9,479 nucleotides of DNA, taken from positions 1-9,479 of the forward strand of contig JAQWAJ010000039.1 of assembly GCA_028707745.1 (NCBI GenBank). Reading direction: 5' to 3'. The translations under genes and the position numbers were made by a program. Below the pieces are notes generated by a model that saw nothing but the letters and a program-made list of their open reading frames with translations, was not told the origin of the DNA and made no database searches. Within the stretch, counting starts at the first letter, position 1. The number at the start of each line of letters is the position of its first letter. Below, in pieces: positions 1 through 6,722 of the stretch. Source of the stretch: Bacteroidales bacterium. GTDB taxonomy: Bacteria; Bacteroidota; Bacteroidia; Bacteroidales; UBA12481.

Positions 1-298
1 ACACCTCGAAAAACCTTTTTATCGGGAGTTAGTGGAATTCATGGCTTCGGGCCCCATTGTGGCAGCCATCCTGCAAAAAGAAAACGCCGTGGAAGAGTAC
101 CGTAAGCTAATCGGGCTAACTGATCCTGCAAAAGCGCCCGCGGGAACCATCCGGCAGCTGTTCGGTGAAACCATCCGCAGAAATGCCGTTCATGGTTCCG
201 ATAGTGATTTAAATGCGATGAAGGAAGCCGGATACTTTTTTCAGGTCTGGGAACGCTTCGACCGCAACGGTAGTTTTCTGGAACCCGAAGAGCAGTAA
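1..298 (+). CDS. ndk: Nucleoside diphosphate kinase, C-terminal part (5' end outside window)
   Basis: Transfers the gamma phosphate from ATP to other (d)NDPs through a phosphohistidine intermediate and so balances the cytoplasmic NTP and dNTP pools. The frame is open to the left edge (first full codon at base 2), giving 98 visible residues ending in TAA; family members are about 140-155 residues, so roughly the first 50 are missing. The visible part starts with the family motif around [11 protein letters not shown] and contains NAVHGSDS, where the His (visible residue 64) is the phosphorylated active-site residue; the C-terminal FxxWxRF segment is also present. An internal ATG at 41 is not the real start, because conserved sequence precedes it. 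It converges on dciA with only 12 bp between the stop codons, and I see no hairpin terminator there. Identity is firm. Confidence 0.96.
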   Translation, partial: HLEKPFYRELVEFMASGPIVAAILQKENAVEEYRKLIGLTDPAKAPAGTIRQLFGETIRRNAVHGSDSDLNAMKEAGYFFQVWERFDRNGSFLEPEEQ

Positions 299-310
299 GG
301 ATAGCGCAAA

Positions 311-607
311 TTATCTGATTACCACTTCATCAATAATATCCTGCCCGCATCGTTTATTCAGTTCCAGTCGCAACCCTTCACGAATCATCTGGAGTTCATT
401 CCTGATGACAGCAGATCGTATTTTTACAATCATTTTACGGTCTCGGATATAAACCGATTCGGTACTGCGGGCGATGGTTACCCCCACCACTTCATCCCAC
501 TGACGAATCAGGTCACGCTCTTTCAGCTGCCTGTCGATGCCTGATTCCTTAAAAAGCTCGTCAATAATATCTTTGATCTGCCGTGATTGTGTTCTCCTGA
601 TTACCAT
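311..607 (-). CDS. dciA: DUF721/DciA-like protein (putative replicative helicase loader)
   Basis: A 98-residue protein consisting of little more than a DUF721 domain. The signature is visible: Trp37 followed by DEVVG and IARST, then IRDRKMIVKIRSAVIRNEL (residues 54-72), and a Leu-rich tail with the LNKRCG turn. In other bacteria DUF721 proteins (DciA) interact with the DnaB helicase and act in its loading at the origin; that role is family knowledge and is not shown here. Members in other phyla often carry extra extensions that this short form lacks. It starts 3 bp after the recF stop, so it is almost certainly co-transcribed and possibly translationally coupled with recF. No Shine-Dalgarno sequence is seen before its ATG. 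It ends with TAA. Confidence 0.85.
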   Translation of the reverse strand: MVIRRTQSRQIKDIIDELFKESGIDRQLKERDLIRQWDEVVGVTIARSTESVYIRDRKMIVKIRSAVIRNELQMIREGLRLELNKRCGQDIIDEVVIR

Positions 608-610
608 AAT

Positions 611-1714
611 TTATACGAGGCTAATTTGTCCGTCAGTAACCTGAAACAACCGGTATTCAACAGCCAGTCCTGACAAAATCGTTTGCAGATGCGGCATGTT
701 GGTATCCGTTATAAATATTTGGCCAAAATGGTTATCCGAAACCAGTTTGATGATTTGGGTCACCCGGTTTGCATCCAGTTTATCGAATACATCGTCGAGC
801 AAAATCATCGGTCGCACGGCAGATATTTTCTTTAAAAAATCATATTGGGCCATTTTCAATGCCACGAGGTATGTTTTCTGCTGTCCCTGTGAGCCCTGTT
901 GCTTCATTGGGAAACCCGACAGTTCCAGGGTCAGGTCATCACGGTGGATTCCAATCGTTGAAAACTGGAGCTGCCTGTCGTGTGCATGTGCTTCCCGCAT
1001 CAGGTCAGCCAGCGGTCGTTCACCTGCCTGAGTGTGGTATTTCAGTTCAACCTGCTCATGTCCGTTGGATATATAATCATAATAGTACTGGAAGATCGGA
1101 AGCAGCCTGGATATAAAGTCTTTTCTCTGCAAAAAGATTCGTTCGCCGAGCAATGACATCTGATCATCCCAGATCAGCAGGGAATCTTCATCATAATAGT
1201 TGAGCCGGGCAAACTCTTTAAGCAGTCGGTTCCGCTGAGCCAGCGCTTTATTATACCGCATGACATCATCGAGATACTGCCTGTCATATTGAGCAATCAC
1301 CCCGTTCATATAGCGGCGGCGTTCCTCGCTGCCTTCTGAAATCAGGCTAGAATCGGCCGGAGAAACCATCACCAAAGGAATCAAACCGATATGATCAGCC
1401 AATCTCTGATACTCTTTGTCATTCCTTCGTGCCCGCTTCTTCTGATCTTTCTTAAGGTTGCACTGGATACGTTCAGTTTGTCCGTCAATTTCAAACTCCC
1501 CCTGGATCATGAAAAAATCAGCAAAGTGCTTGATGTTAGCGGAATCAAGACTATTGAAATAGGATTTACAAAATGCCAGATAATAGATCGCATCAAACAG
1601 ATTTGTTTTCCCCACTCCATTGTTACCCACAAAACAATTCAGTTTCGGAGAGAGCTCAATTTCGAGCTCACTGTATGTTTTAAAATTCAACAAATTTAGT
1701 TTCCGTAAATACAT
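611..1714 (-). CDS. recF: DNA replication/repair ATPase RecF
   Basis: RecF is an SMC/Rad50-like ATPase of the RecFOR pathway that helps load RecA at single-strand gaps. The 367-residue product has the usual length and all key motifs: Walker A GNNGVGKTN (residues 30-38), the ABC signature GSQGQQKT (274-281), and Walker B MILLDDVFDKLD (303-314) with its double Asp. The frame extends two codons further to a GTG at 1720, but I choose the ATG at 1714: a GGAG at 1723-1720 is 5 nt upstream of it and overlaps the GTG, and the protein then begins MYLRKLNLLNFK as expected for RecF. It is the first gene of a recF-dciA unit and is divergent from the TPR gene. Confidence 0.96.
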   Translation of the reverse strand: MYLRKLNLLNFKTYSELEIELSPKLNCFVGNNGVGKTNLFDAIYYLAFCKSYFNSLDSANIKHFADFFMIQGEFEIDGQTERIQCNLKKDQKKRARRNDKEYQRLADHIGLIPLVMVSPADSSLISEGSEERRRYMNGVIAQYDRQYLDDVMRYNKALAQRNRLLKEFARLNYYDEDSLLIWDDQMSLLGERIFLQRKDFISRLLPIFQYYYDYISNGHEQVELKYHTQAGERPLADLMREAHAHDRQLQFSTIGIHRDDLTLELSGFPMKQQGSQGQQKTYLVALKMAQYDFLKKISAVRPMILLDDVFDKLDANRVTQIIKLVSDNHFGQIFITDTNMPHLQTILSGLAVEYRLFQVTDGQISLV

Positions 1715-1719
1715 AAACA

Positions 1720-1723
1720 CTCC
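1720..1723 (-). promoter_or_regulatory. Ribosome binding site of recF (GGAG)
   Basis: Read on the minus strand, GGAG is followed by the 5-nt spacer TGTTT and then ATG (1714-1712). This is the clearest Shine-Dalgarno-like sequence I saw in the window, and it favours the ATG over the overlapping upstream GTG at 1720. Confidence 0.6.
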
Positions 1724-1733
1724 GGTTTCATGT

Positions 1734-1762
1734 CAAAAATAACAATACTCCGGGTAACGAAA
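1734..1762 (-). promoter_or_regulatory. Candidate promoter of recF-dciA
   Basis: On the minus strand, TATTTTTG (1741-1734) matches the Bacteroidota -7 consensus TAnnTTTG in full. TTTC at 1762-1759 is a 3-of-4 match to the -33 TTTG with a 17-bp spacer. A start near 1728 would give a leader of about 13 nt that still contains the recF GGAG. The assignment rests on pattern matching in an AT-rich gap. Confidence 0.45.
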
Positions 1763-1790
1763 CTGCTCGTGCAGAATTTTACCCGGCCTA

Positions 1791-1821
1791 TTTCAAATAA
1801 GGTTAAAATATTATAAGTTTG
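1791..1821 (+). promoter_or_regulatory. Candidate promoter of the TPR gene
   Basis: TAAGTTTG at 1814-1821 matches the Bacteroidota -7 consensus TAnnTTTG in full. TTTC at 1791-1794 is a 3-of-4 match to the -33 TTTG with a 19-bp spacer. A start near 1827 would give a leader of about 19 nt before the ATG at 1846, and would exclude the in-frame TTG at 1819 as start codon because it lies inside the -7 box. Confidence 0.55.
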
Positions 1822-1845
1822 CATGATTTTTATATAATAAAGTTT

Positions 1846-2538
1846 ATGGTTAGCAAATCGAAGGGTAAGAAAGAAGACAATCTGGAAGTAGTCGAGCATG
1901 CATTGACTAATACTGAGCATTTTATTGAGCAGAACCAGAAGACAATTACGATAGCCATTATTGCCATTGTTGCAGTTGTTGGCATTTTCCTGGGTTACAA
2001 GCGTTTCATTGTGGCTCCCAAGGAAAAAGAAGCACAATCGCAAATGTTTGCCGCTGAACACTATTTCGAAAAAGATTCATTCAATCTTGCTCTGAATGGT
2101 GATGGCAATTACCTCGGTTTTCTTGATGTCATTGATCAGTACAAGTCGACCAAAACAGCAAAACTCGCCCATTATTATTCAGGTATCTCCTATCTGAAAC
2201 TTGGAAAATTTCAGGAAGCTATTGATCAGTTAAAGAAGTTTAAGTTGAAAGATGCTATGATTCAACCGATCTCACAGGGTGCAATCGGTGATGCTTACTG
2301 CGAGCTGGGGCGTATCAATGAGGCCGTTGAGTATTACCTCAAGGCTGCAAGAATGGAACCCAATGCATTTGTAACTCCGATATACCTTATGAAAGCCGGT
2401 GAGCTTCTCGAGTCGAATAAGGAGTATAGCAAGGCATTGCCCCTGTATAAAGAAATCCAGAAAGATTATCCGGAGTCATCCGAAGGTCGAAAGATTGAAA
2501 AGTACATCGCCCGGGCTGAAGCCGGTCTGGCAAAATAA
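1846..2538 (+). CDS. Membrane-anchored tetratricopeptide repeat protein (YfgM-like architecture)
   Basis: The 230-residue product has a short charged N-terminus (about 32 residues), one transmembrane segment around residues 33-50 (rich in Ile, Ala and Val), then a soluble part with about three TPR-like helix pairs: residues 105-138 (containing YYSGISYLKLGKFQEAI), 142-175 (GAIGDAYCELGRINEAVEYY) and 179-212. This layout resembles YfgM, which in E. coli is a single-span protein with a periplasmic TPR domain that associates with the SecYEG translocon and periplasmic chaperones. That parallel is architectural only, and the function here is unknown. I start at ATG 1846 because the in-frame TTG at 1819 overlaps the likely -7 promoter box. 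The gene is divergent from recF and is followed by a terminator just before ribH. Confidence 0.85.
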   Translation: MVSKSKGKKEDNLEVVEHALTNTEHFIEQNQKTITIAIIAIVAVVGIFLGYKRFIVAPKEKEAQSQMFAAEHYFEKDSFNLALNGDGNYLGFLDVIDQYKSTKTAKLAHYYSGISYLKLGKFQEAIDQLKKFKLKDAMIQPISQGAIGDAYCELGRINEAVEYYLKAARMEPNAFVTPIYLMKAGELLESNKEYSKALPLYKEIQKDYPESSEGRKIEKYIARAEAGLAK

Positions 2539-2552
2539 GAAATTAAAAAACC

Positions 2553-2581
2553 AGGCCGGGATTTACCCGGCCTTTTTTTTT
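2553..2581 (+). terminator. Intrinsic terminator between the TPR gene and ribH
   Basis: A perfect 8-bp stem, AGGCCGGG (2553-2560) with CCCGGCCT (2566-2573), encloses the 5-nt loop ATTTA and is followed by an unbroken T run to 2581. It starts 14 nt after the TPR stop. The T run ends only 6 nt before the ribH ATG. A run of A at 2545-2550 precedes the stem, so some activity on the other strand is possible. Confidence 0.88.
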
Positions 2582-2587
2582 ACCTAT

Positions 2588-3085
2588 ATGGCAACATCAC
2601 TGAAGAACTTATCGGATTACGATCCTGCCTCCATCCCGGAGAATACGGAACGGACATTCGGAATTGTTGTTTCGGAATGGAATGAAATGATAACCGGGCC
2701 ACTGGCGCAGGGAGCCGTTGACACTTTAATCAAACACGGCACCAAACCGGAGAATATCCATTTGCATTACGTTCCCGGAAGCTTTGAATTACCATTGGGC
2801 GGTCAGTTCCTTTTCGAATCAGTCAAACCAGATTCCGTTATTCTGATCGGTTGTGTGATCCAGGGGGAAACCAGGCATTTTGATTTCATCTGTCAGGCTG
2901 TCGCCAAAGGGTGTATGGATCTGGGGCTGAAGTTCAATAAACCCAGTATCTTCGGATTACTGACAACCGATAATCTCCAGCAGGCCATTGACCGTTCGGG
3001 TGGGAAACATGGCAATAAAGGCGTAGAAGCGGCCCTGACAGCCATCAAAATGGTTGATCTGGGTAATCGGTTGCCTCAATTGTAA
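2588..3085 (+). CDS. ribH: 6,7-dimethyl-8-ribityllumazine synthase
   Basis: Condenses 5-amino-6-ribitylamino-uracil with 3,4-dihydroxy-2-butanone 4-phosphate to give the lumazine precursor, the penultimate step of riboflavin synthesis; family members form pentamers or 60-mers. The 165-residue product shows the family motifs in order: GIVVSEWNEMITGPLAQGA (residues 25-43), VPGSFELP (62-69, substrate site), GCVIQGETRHFDFIC (88-102) with the probable catalytic His97, FGLLTTDNLQQAIDRSG (122-138) with Arg136, and HGNKGVEAA (141-149). The frame is open further upstream, but the ATG at 2588 gives the family's normal length and is the first Met after the terminator. No Shine-Dalgarno sequence is visible: the leader is a T run plus ACCTAT. 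No FMN riboswitch fits in the 49-bp gap. The gene is followed by a bidirectional terminator. Confidence 0.96.
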   Translation: MATSLKNLSDYDPASIPENTERTFGIVVSEWNEMITGPLAQGAVDTLIKHGTKPENIHLHYVPGSFELPLGGQFLFESVKPDSVILIGCVIQGETRHFDFICQAVAKGCMDLGLKFNKPSIFGLLTTDNLQQAIDRSGGKHGNKGVEAALTAIKMVDLGNRLPQL

Positions 3086-3090
3086 TTCAT

Positions 3091-3128
3091 AAAAAAGAGA
3101 CTGAAGCTCAAACTCCAGTCTCTTTTTT
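3091..3128. terminator. Bidirectional intrinsic terminator between ribH and yidC
   Basis: AAAAAAGAGACTG (3091-3103) pairs perfectly with CAGTCTCTTTTTT (3116-3128) around a 12-nt loop. A T run follows on the plus strand (to 3130), and the leading A run supplies the U-tract for minus-strand transcripts. It lies between the convergent stops of ribH (3085) and yidC (3161) and can serve both. Confidence 0.9.
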
Positions 3129-3160
3129 TTCCCGGTCTCCGGTCTCCAGTTTTCAATAAA

Positions 3161-5065
3161 TTATCTTCTCTGCCCGCCCTTATTCTGTTTCAAGGCCTTT
3201 TGCTGGGCAGCAGATTGTTTTGACATCTGCTCCATGCGTTCCATGAATTTCGATTTCTTAACGGGTTTCTTCTGGTTCTCGTTCAGTTTGCTGAGTAGTT
3301 TTTCTTCATTGATTGACCTCTTGATCACGATCTGCTGAACATAAGAAATCAGGTTGGAGAAAAAATAATACAAGCTTAAGCCGGCTGAATAGGAGTTAAA
3401 CCAGAAAAGCATCATCACAGGCATCATATACATCATAACCTTCATTCCGGGAACCGGTGAAGCCGTTTGCGTCTGATCCATCTGCATTTTGGTGGTAACC
3501 ACCATTGACAGGGCCATGAGCAGACAGAACAAGCTTACATGGCTACCATACGCCGGAATGGTGAAAGGAAGGTTGATAATGGAATCGTAAGTGGATAAGT
3601 CAGGAGCCCAAAGGAATGCTTTCTGCCGTAGTTCGAATGAGGATGGAAAAAACCGGAACAGGGCAATCCAGATTGGCATCTGTATCAAAGCAGGCAAACA
3701 ACCTCCAAGAGGATTTACACCAACTTTCTTATACAGAGCCATGGTAGCCTGCTGCTTCTCCATGGCTTTATCAGGATTGTTTCCATACTTAGCCGTGATT
3801 TCATCGATCTGCGGTTTTAAAACCTTCATTTTGGCACCCGACAGGAATGATTTGTAGCTTAACGGAAAAACTAAGGCTTTGAAGAAAATCGTCAGGATGA
3901 TGATGATAATTCCATAATTGGATATAAAACCTTCGAGCCAAGCGAAAATATTGATAACGAACCACTTATTAATCCAGGAAATCCATTTCCAGCCCAAATC
4001 GACCAGTGAGGTCAGATCATGACCTTCGGCCTTTAATGTTTTGTAATGATTCGGCACAAAGTAGAAGGTAAATCCGAGTTCTTCCTGTGTTTTACCTTCA
4101 TAAGGCAAGCTGATAGCCGCTGCAAAGTGTTTGATCGGGCCGGATACCTCTGACAGTGCCGTTGAATTGATAGAGGCGCTTGTTAGGTAATTGTCCGCCA
4201 TAAGAATCGTCGAAAAAAACTGTTGATTGAATCCAATGCATTCAACCTTTGTGGTTAGATTTTCTGCTGCAGGTTTTTTCGCTGTTGACAGGCCGAGTTT
4301 GCCGACCTCATTCTGATAATACTTATATTTTACAGTCGCATATTGACTCTCCCACTTCCTGCCCTTTTCCTGTTGCCGAACATCGATCGCCCAATCAAGG
4401 TCAAGCATTGAGGTATTCTTACCCAACACCTCATCCATACCCTGCATCCGGATATTGAATTTCAGTTTATAGGAATCCGGCTCCAGTGTGTACACATAAT
4501 CCATGTATCGGCCCTCGCCGGCAGGTAATCGCATCACCAATGACTTTGATCCGATTTCAGCTTTCTGGCTGGTTTCCTGCGTTTGGGGAATAAAAAAGAG
4601 GGTTTGGGTAGCGATGGCTTTGTTCTGCGAGAAGAACTGCAGATTGAAATGGGTGGTTTCCCCATCAAAAAGGATCAGTGGTTTACCGTCATAGGTTTTA
4701 TAGTTGACCAGTTCGGCGGAATAAGGACGACCGCCTTTAGTGGAAAACCTAACCCGAATCTTTTTATTCTCCAGGATATAGAATGCCTCTTCGCCAACCG
4801 ATGCTGCTGAGAAAGCGCCAAATTCGCTGATCCGGTTCAGGCTGTCCTGTTGTTCATTGAGAACCGCAGGAGTAGCCAGCTGGGTGGTATCAGCCAGTTT
4901 TTTGCTCTTTTCGGCTTCAAAGCTTTTTTGAGCTTCAACCAAAGCAATTGAGTCACGGACTCTTTGGTTTCTTGCAATATCTTCTTTGGAAGGCCTGGTA
5001 AAAATACTGTATGCTATCAGTAGCACACCCATTAACAATAAGCCAATAAGGGACTTCTTATCCAT
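3161..5065 (-). CDS. yidC: Membrane protein insertase YidC
   Basis: Inserts and folds inner-membrane proteins, alone or with SecYEG. The 634-residue product has the Gram-negative layout: an N-terminal membrane segment (residues 5-22), a charged Glu/Lys/Ala-rich linker, a large periplasmic beta domain (about 95-345), then the conserved five-segment core (about 355-585) with GIIIIILTIFFKALVFPLSYKS (385-406, split here as GIIIIILTIFF then KALVFPLSYKS), GVNPLGGCLPALIQMPIWIALF (449-470) and the final segment near 562-582. The C-terminal tail is very basic (Lys, Arg, Gln), as expected for ribosome contact. Lys396 sits where E. coli YidC has the groove Arg366, so the charge is kept. It is the last gene of the minus-strand block, 44 bp after the pyrG stop, and is followed by the bidirectional terminator. 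Confidence 0.97.
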   Translation of the reverse strand: MDKKSLIGLLLMGVLLIAYSIFTRPSKEDIARNQRVRDSIALVEAQKSFEAEKSKKLADTTQLATPAVLNEQQDSLNRISEFGAFSAASVGEEAFYILENKKIRVRFSTKGGRPYSAELVNYKTYDGKPLILFDGETTHFNLQFFSQNKAIATQTLFFIPQTQETSQKAEIGSKSLVMRLPAGEGRYMDYVYTLEPDSYKLKFNIRMQGMDEVLGKNTSMLDLDWAIDVRQQEKGRKWESQYATVKYKYYQNEVGKLGLSTAKKPAAENLTTKVECIGFNQQFFSTILMADNYLTSASINSTALSEVSGPIKHFAAAISLPYEGKTQEELGFTFYFVPNHYKTLKAEGHDLTSLVDLGWKWISWINKWFVINIFAWLEGFISNYGIIIIILTIFFKALVFPLSYKSFLSGAKMKVLKPQIDEITAKYGNNPDKAMEKQQATMALYKKVGVNPLGGCLPALIQMPIWIALFRFFPSSFELRQKAFLWAPDLSTYDSIINLPFTIPAYGSHVSLFCLLMALSMVVTTKMQMDQTQTASPVPGMKVMMYMMPVMMLFWFNSYSAGLSLYYFFSNLISYVQQIVIKRSINEEKLLSKLNENQKKPVKKSKFMERMEQMSKQSAAQQKALKQNKGGQRR

Positions 5066-5088
5066 TTCAGATCAATTCTATTGTGAAA

Positions 5089-5100
5089 TTAGCCGGCTAA
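5089..5100. repeat. 12-bp perfect palindrome in the pyrG-yidC gap
   Basis: TTAGCCGGCTAA is its own reverse complement. It lies 9 bp after the pyrG stop and 23 bp before the yidC start in transcription order. It is too short and lacks a T run, so it is not a convincing terminator. It could be a protein-binding site, a short mRNA hairpin or chance. Confidence 0.4.
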
Positions 5101-5109
5101 AGTAAGGAA

Positions 5110-6714
5110 TTATTCCAAGGCAGCCTTAACAAAGCTCACAAAAAGAGGATGTGGTTTCATAACGGTGCTCCGGTACTCCGGATGAAATTGGACACCGATA
5201 AACCATTTATGATCAGGGATCTCCATTATTTCCACCAGGTTGGTGTCAGGATTTGTACCGGAGGGTATCTATCCTGCGGCTTTAAACTGATCCATATAAG
5301 CGTTATTGAATTCATAACGGTGCCGGTGCCTTTCGCTCAGATTCAACGTATGATAGATTTTTGAAGCCAGCGATCCCTTTACAACCGTACACGAATAAGC
5401 CCCTAACCGCATAGTTCCGCCTTTATCGGTAATCTCTTTCTGATCTGCCATCAGGTCAATAACCGGATCTTTGGTATTCGTATCCATTTCGGTGGAATTG
5501 GCCGTTTTCAGGCCTAACACATTTCTGGCAAACTCGATCACTGCACATTGCATTCCGAGGCATATTCCCAGAAACGGAATATTGTGCTCACGAGCATACT
5601 GGCAGGCGATGATTTTTCCTTCAATGCCTCTATGCCCGAATCCGGGGGCAACAAGAATACCTTTCAGCTCCCCCAGAATTTTGGCAGCATCACCAGTCTC
5701 CAGTGTTTCAGAATGGATCCACTGTACATCGACTTTGCACTGGTTAACGGCTCCTGCTTGTATAAATGCTTCAGATATGGATTTATAAGCATCATGCAAT
5801 TCGACATACTTGCCGATCAAGCCGATTTTAACAGTTTGTTTCGGGTTCTTGACTGAACGGACAAATTCCTTCCACGGTTCAAGATCAATTGTAGTATCGG
5901 ATGGCAGCTTCAGCTTTTCAATCACGATACTGTCCAAACCTTCCCGGTGCATCATGAGTGGAACCTCATAAATCGTATCCACATCACGGCTTTCGATCAC
6001 TCCGCGCTCAGCCACGTTGCAGAACAAGGCAACCTTTTTGCGGATTTCCAAATTCAGTGGTTTCTCTGTTCTCAGTATCAGAATGTCGGGCTGAACTCCT
6101 TCTTCGAGCAACATTTTTACCGAATGCTGGGTGGGTTTTGTTTTCAGCTCGCCTGTTGCACTGAGATACGGCACGAGAGTCAGGTGGATCACACAAACGC
6201 GATCACCCATCTCCCATTTCAACTGGCGGACAGATTCGATGTATGGCAGAGATTCAATGTCTCCGACTGTACCACCAATCTCGGTAATGACAATATCGTA
6301 TTTTCCCTTCGATCCGAGTATTTTAATACTTCTCTTGATTTCATCGCTAATATGGGGTATGATCTGTACTGTTTTCCCGAGGAAATCACCTTTCCGTTCT
6401 TTATTAATGACAGACTGATAGATACGTCCGGTGGTCACATTATTGGCTTGTGAAGTTGGGCAATTCAAAAACCGCTCATAGTGCCCGAGATCCAGGTCGG
6501 TTTCCGCTCCGTCGTCGGTCACGTAGCATTCGCCATGTTCATAAGGATTCAGAGTGCCCGGATCGATATTGATATAAGGATCCAGTTTCTGAATGGTCAC
6601 AGAAAACCCTCTTGCTTGTAAAAGCTTGGCCAAAGAACTGGCGATAATGCCTTTACCTAATGATGATGTTACACCTCCTGTTACAAAGATGTATTTTGTT
6701 TGTTTGACTGTCAT
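5110..6714 (-). CDS. pyrG: CTP synthase, frame interrupted by one in-frame TAG
   Basis: Makes CTP from UTP, ATP and glutamine. The N-terminal synthase domain (about residues 1-270) has [13 protein letters not shown] (10-22, P-loop), [18 protein letters not shown] (45-62) and GGTVGDIES (147-155). The glutaminase domain (about 295-534) has [12 protein letters not shown] (301-312), [12 protein letters not shown] (356-367) and GICLGMQ (383-389) with the nucleophile Cys385. Codon 482 is TAG (5271-5269), directly after the conserved QFKAAG. Beyond it the same frame continues 52 codons with clear family sequence ([15 protein letters not shown], then [11 protein letters not shown] with His511 and Glu513 of the catalytic triad, then [14 protein letters not shown]) to TAA at 5112-5110. 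Total length, 534 codons, is normal for PyrG. If TAG terminates, the 481-residue product lacks the triad His and Glu, so glutamine use should fail and at best the ammonia reaction would remain. The start ATG is 8 bp after the upstream receptor gene's stop. Identity is certain; the state of the gene is not. Confidence 0.93.
5269..5271 (-). other. In-frame TAG codon within pyrG (codon 482)
   Basis: The plus strand reads CTA, giving TAG on the coding strand between Gly481 (GGA) and Ile483 (ATA). The frame is identical on both sides and no base is gained or lost, so this is a one-codon interruption. In CTP synthases this position, just after the conserved Ala-Gly, is often a hydrophobic residue such as Leu or Met; TTG (Leu) differs from TAG by one base. 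The next base is A. I see no convincing stem-loop that would mark programmed readthrough. Confidence 0.95.
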
Positions 6715-6722
6715 GTGAAAAA

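Noticed and set aside
1696..2061. Minus-strand open frame of 121 codons overlapping the TPR gene
   Set aside because: It covers the recF-TPR promoter gap and the start of the TPR gene, is rich in Asn, Cys and Phe without family features, and is antisense to a well-supported coding frame.
2539..2587. FMN riboswitch upstream of ribH
   Set aside because: The gap is 49 bp and filled by the terminator hairpin. There is no room for the multi-helix RFN element and none of its sequence is seen.
3134..3147. Tandem GGTCTCC heptamer beside the bidirectional terminator
   Set aside because: Only two copies, partly resembling the adjacent GTCTCT stem. It is too short to call a repeat element.
3877..3879. 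Lys396 of YidC in place of the E. coli groove Arg366 as a defect
   Set aside because: The positive charge is conserved and Lys at this position appears normal for Bacteroidota YidC, so it is lineage variation and not loss of function.
5269..5271. Frameshift as the explanation for the short pyrG frame
   Set aside because: The conserved continuation is in the same frame as the upstream part (5110 to 6714 is a whole number of codons), so the interruption is a single stop codon and not an insertion or deletion.
5255..5271. Readthrough or pyrrolysine-type signal after the TAG
   Set aside because: Only a 4-bp stem (TACC/GGTA) is visible right after the stop, too weak to count as a readthrough element. 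PyrG is not among the methyltransferases known to use pyrrolysine.
5149..5364. Plus-strand open frame antisense to the pyrG C-terminus
   Set aside because: It is the mirror of the pyrG frame across the TAG region. Its translation resembles no known family, while the minus strand gives clear CTP synthase sequence on both sides.
5947..6453. Plus-strand open frame of 168 codons within pyrG
   Set aside because: It is antisense to highly conserved CTP synthase motifs, with no recognisable domain of its own.
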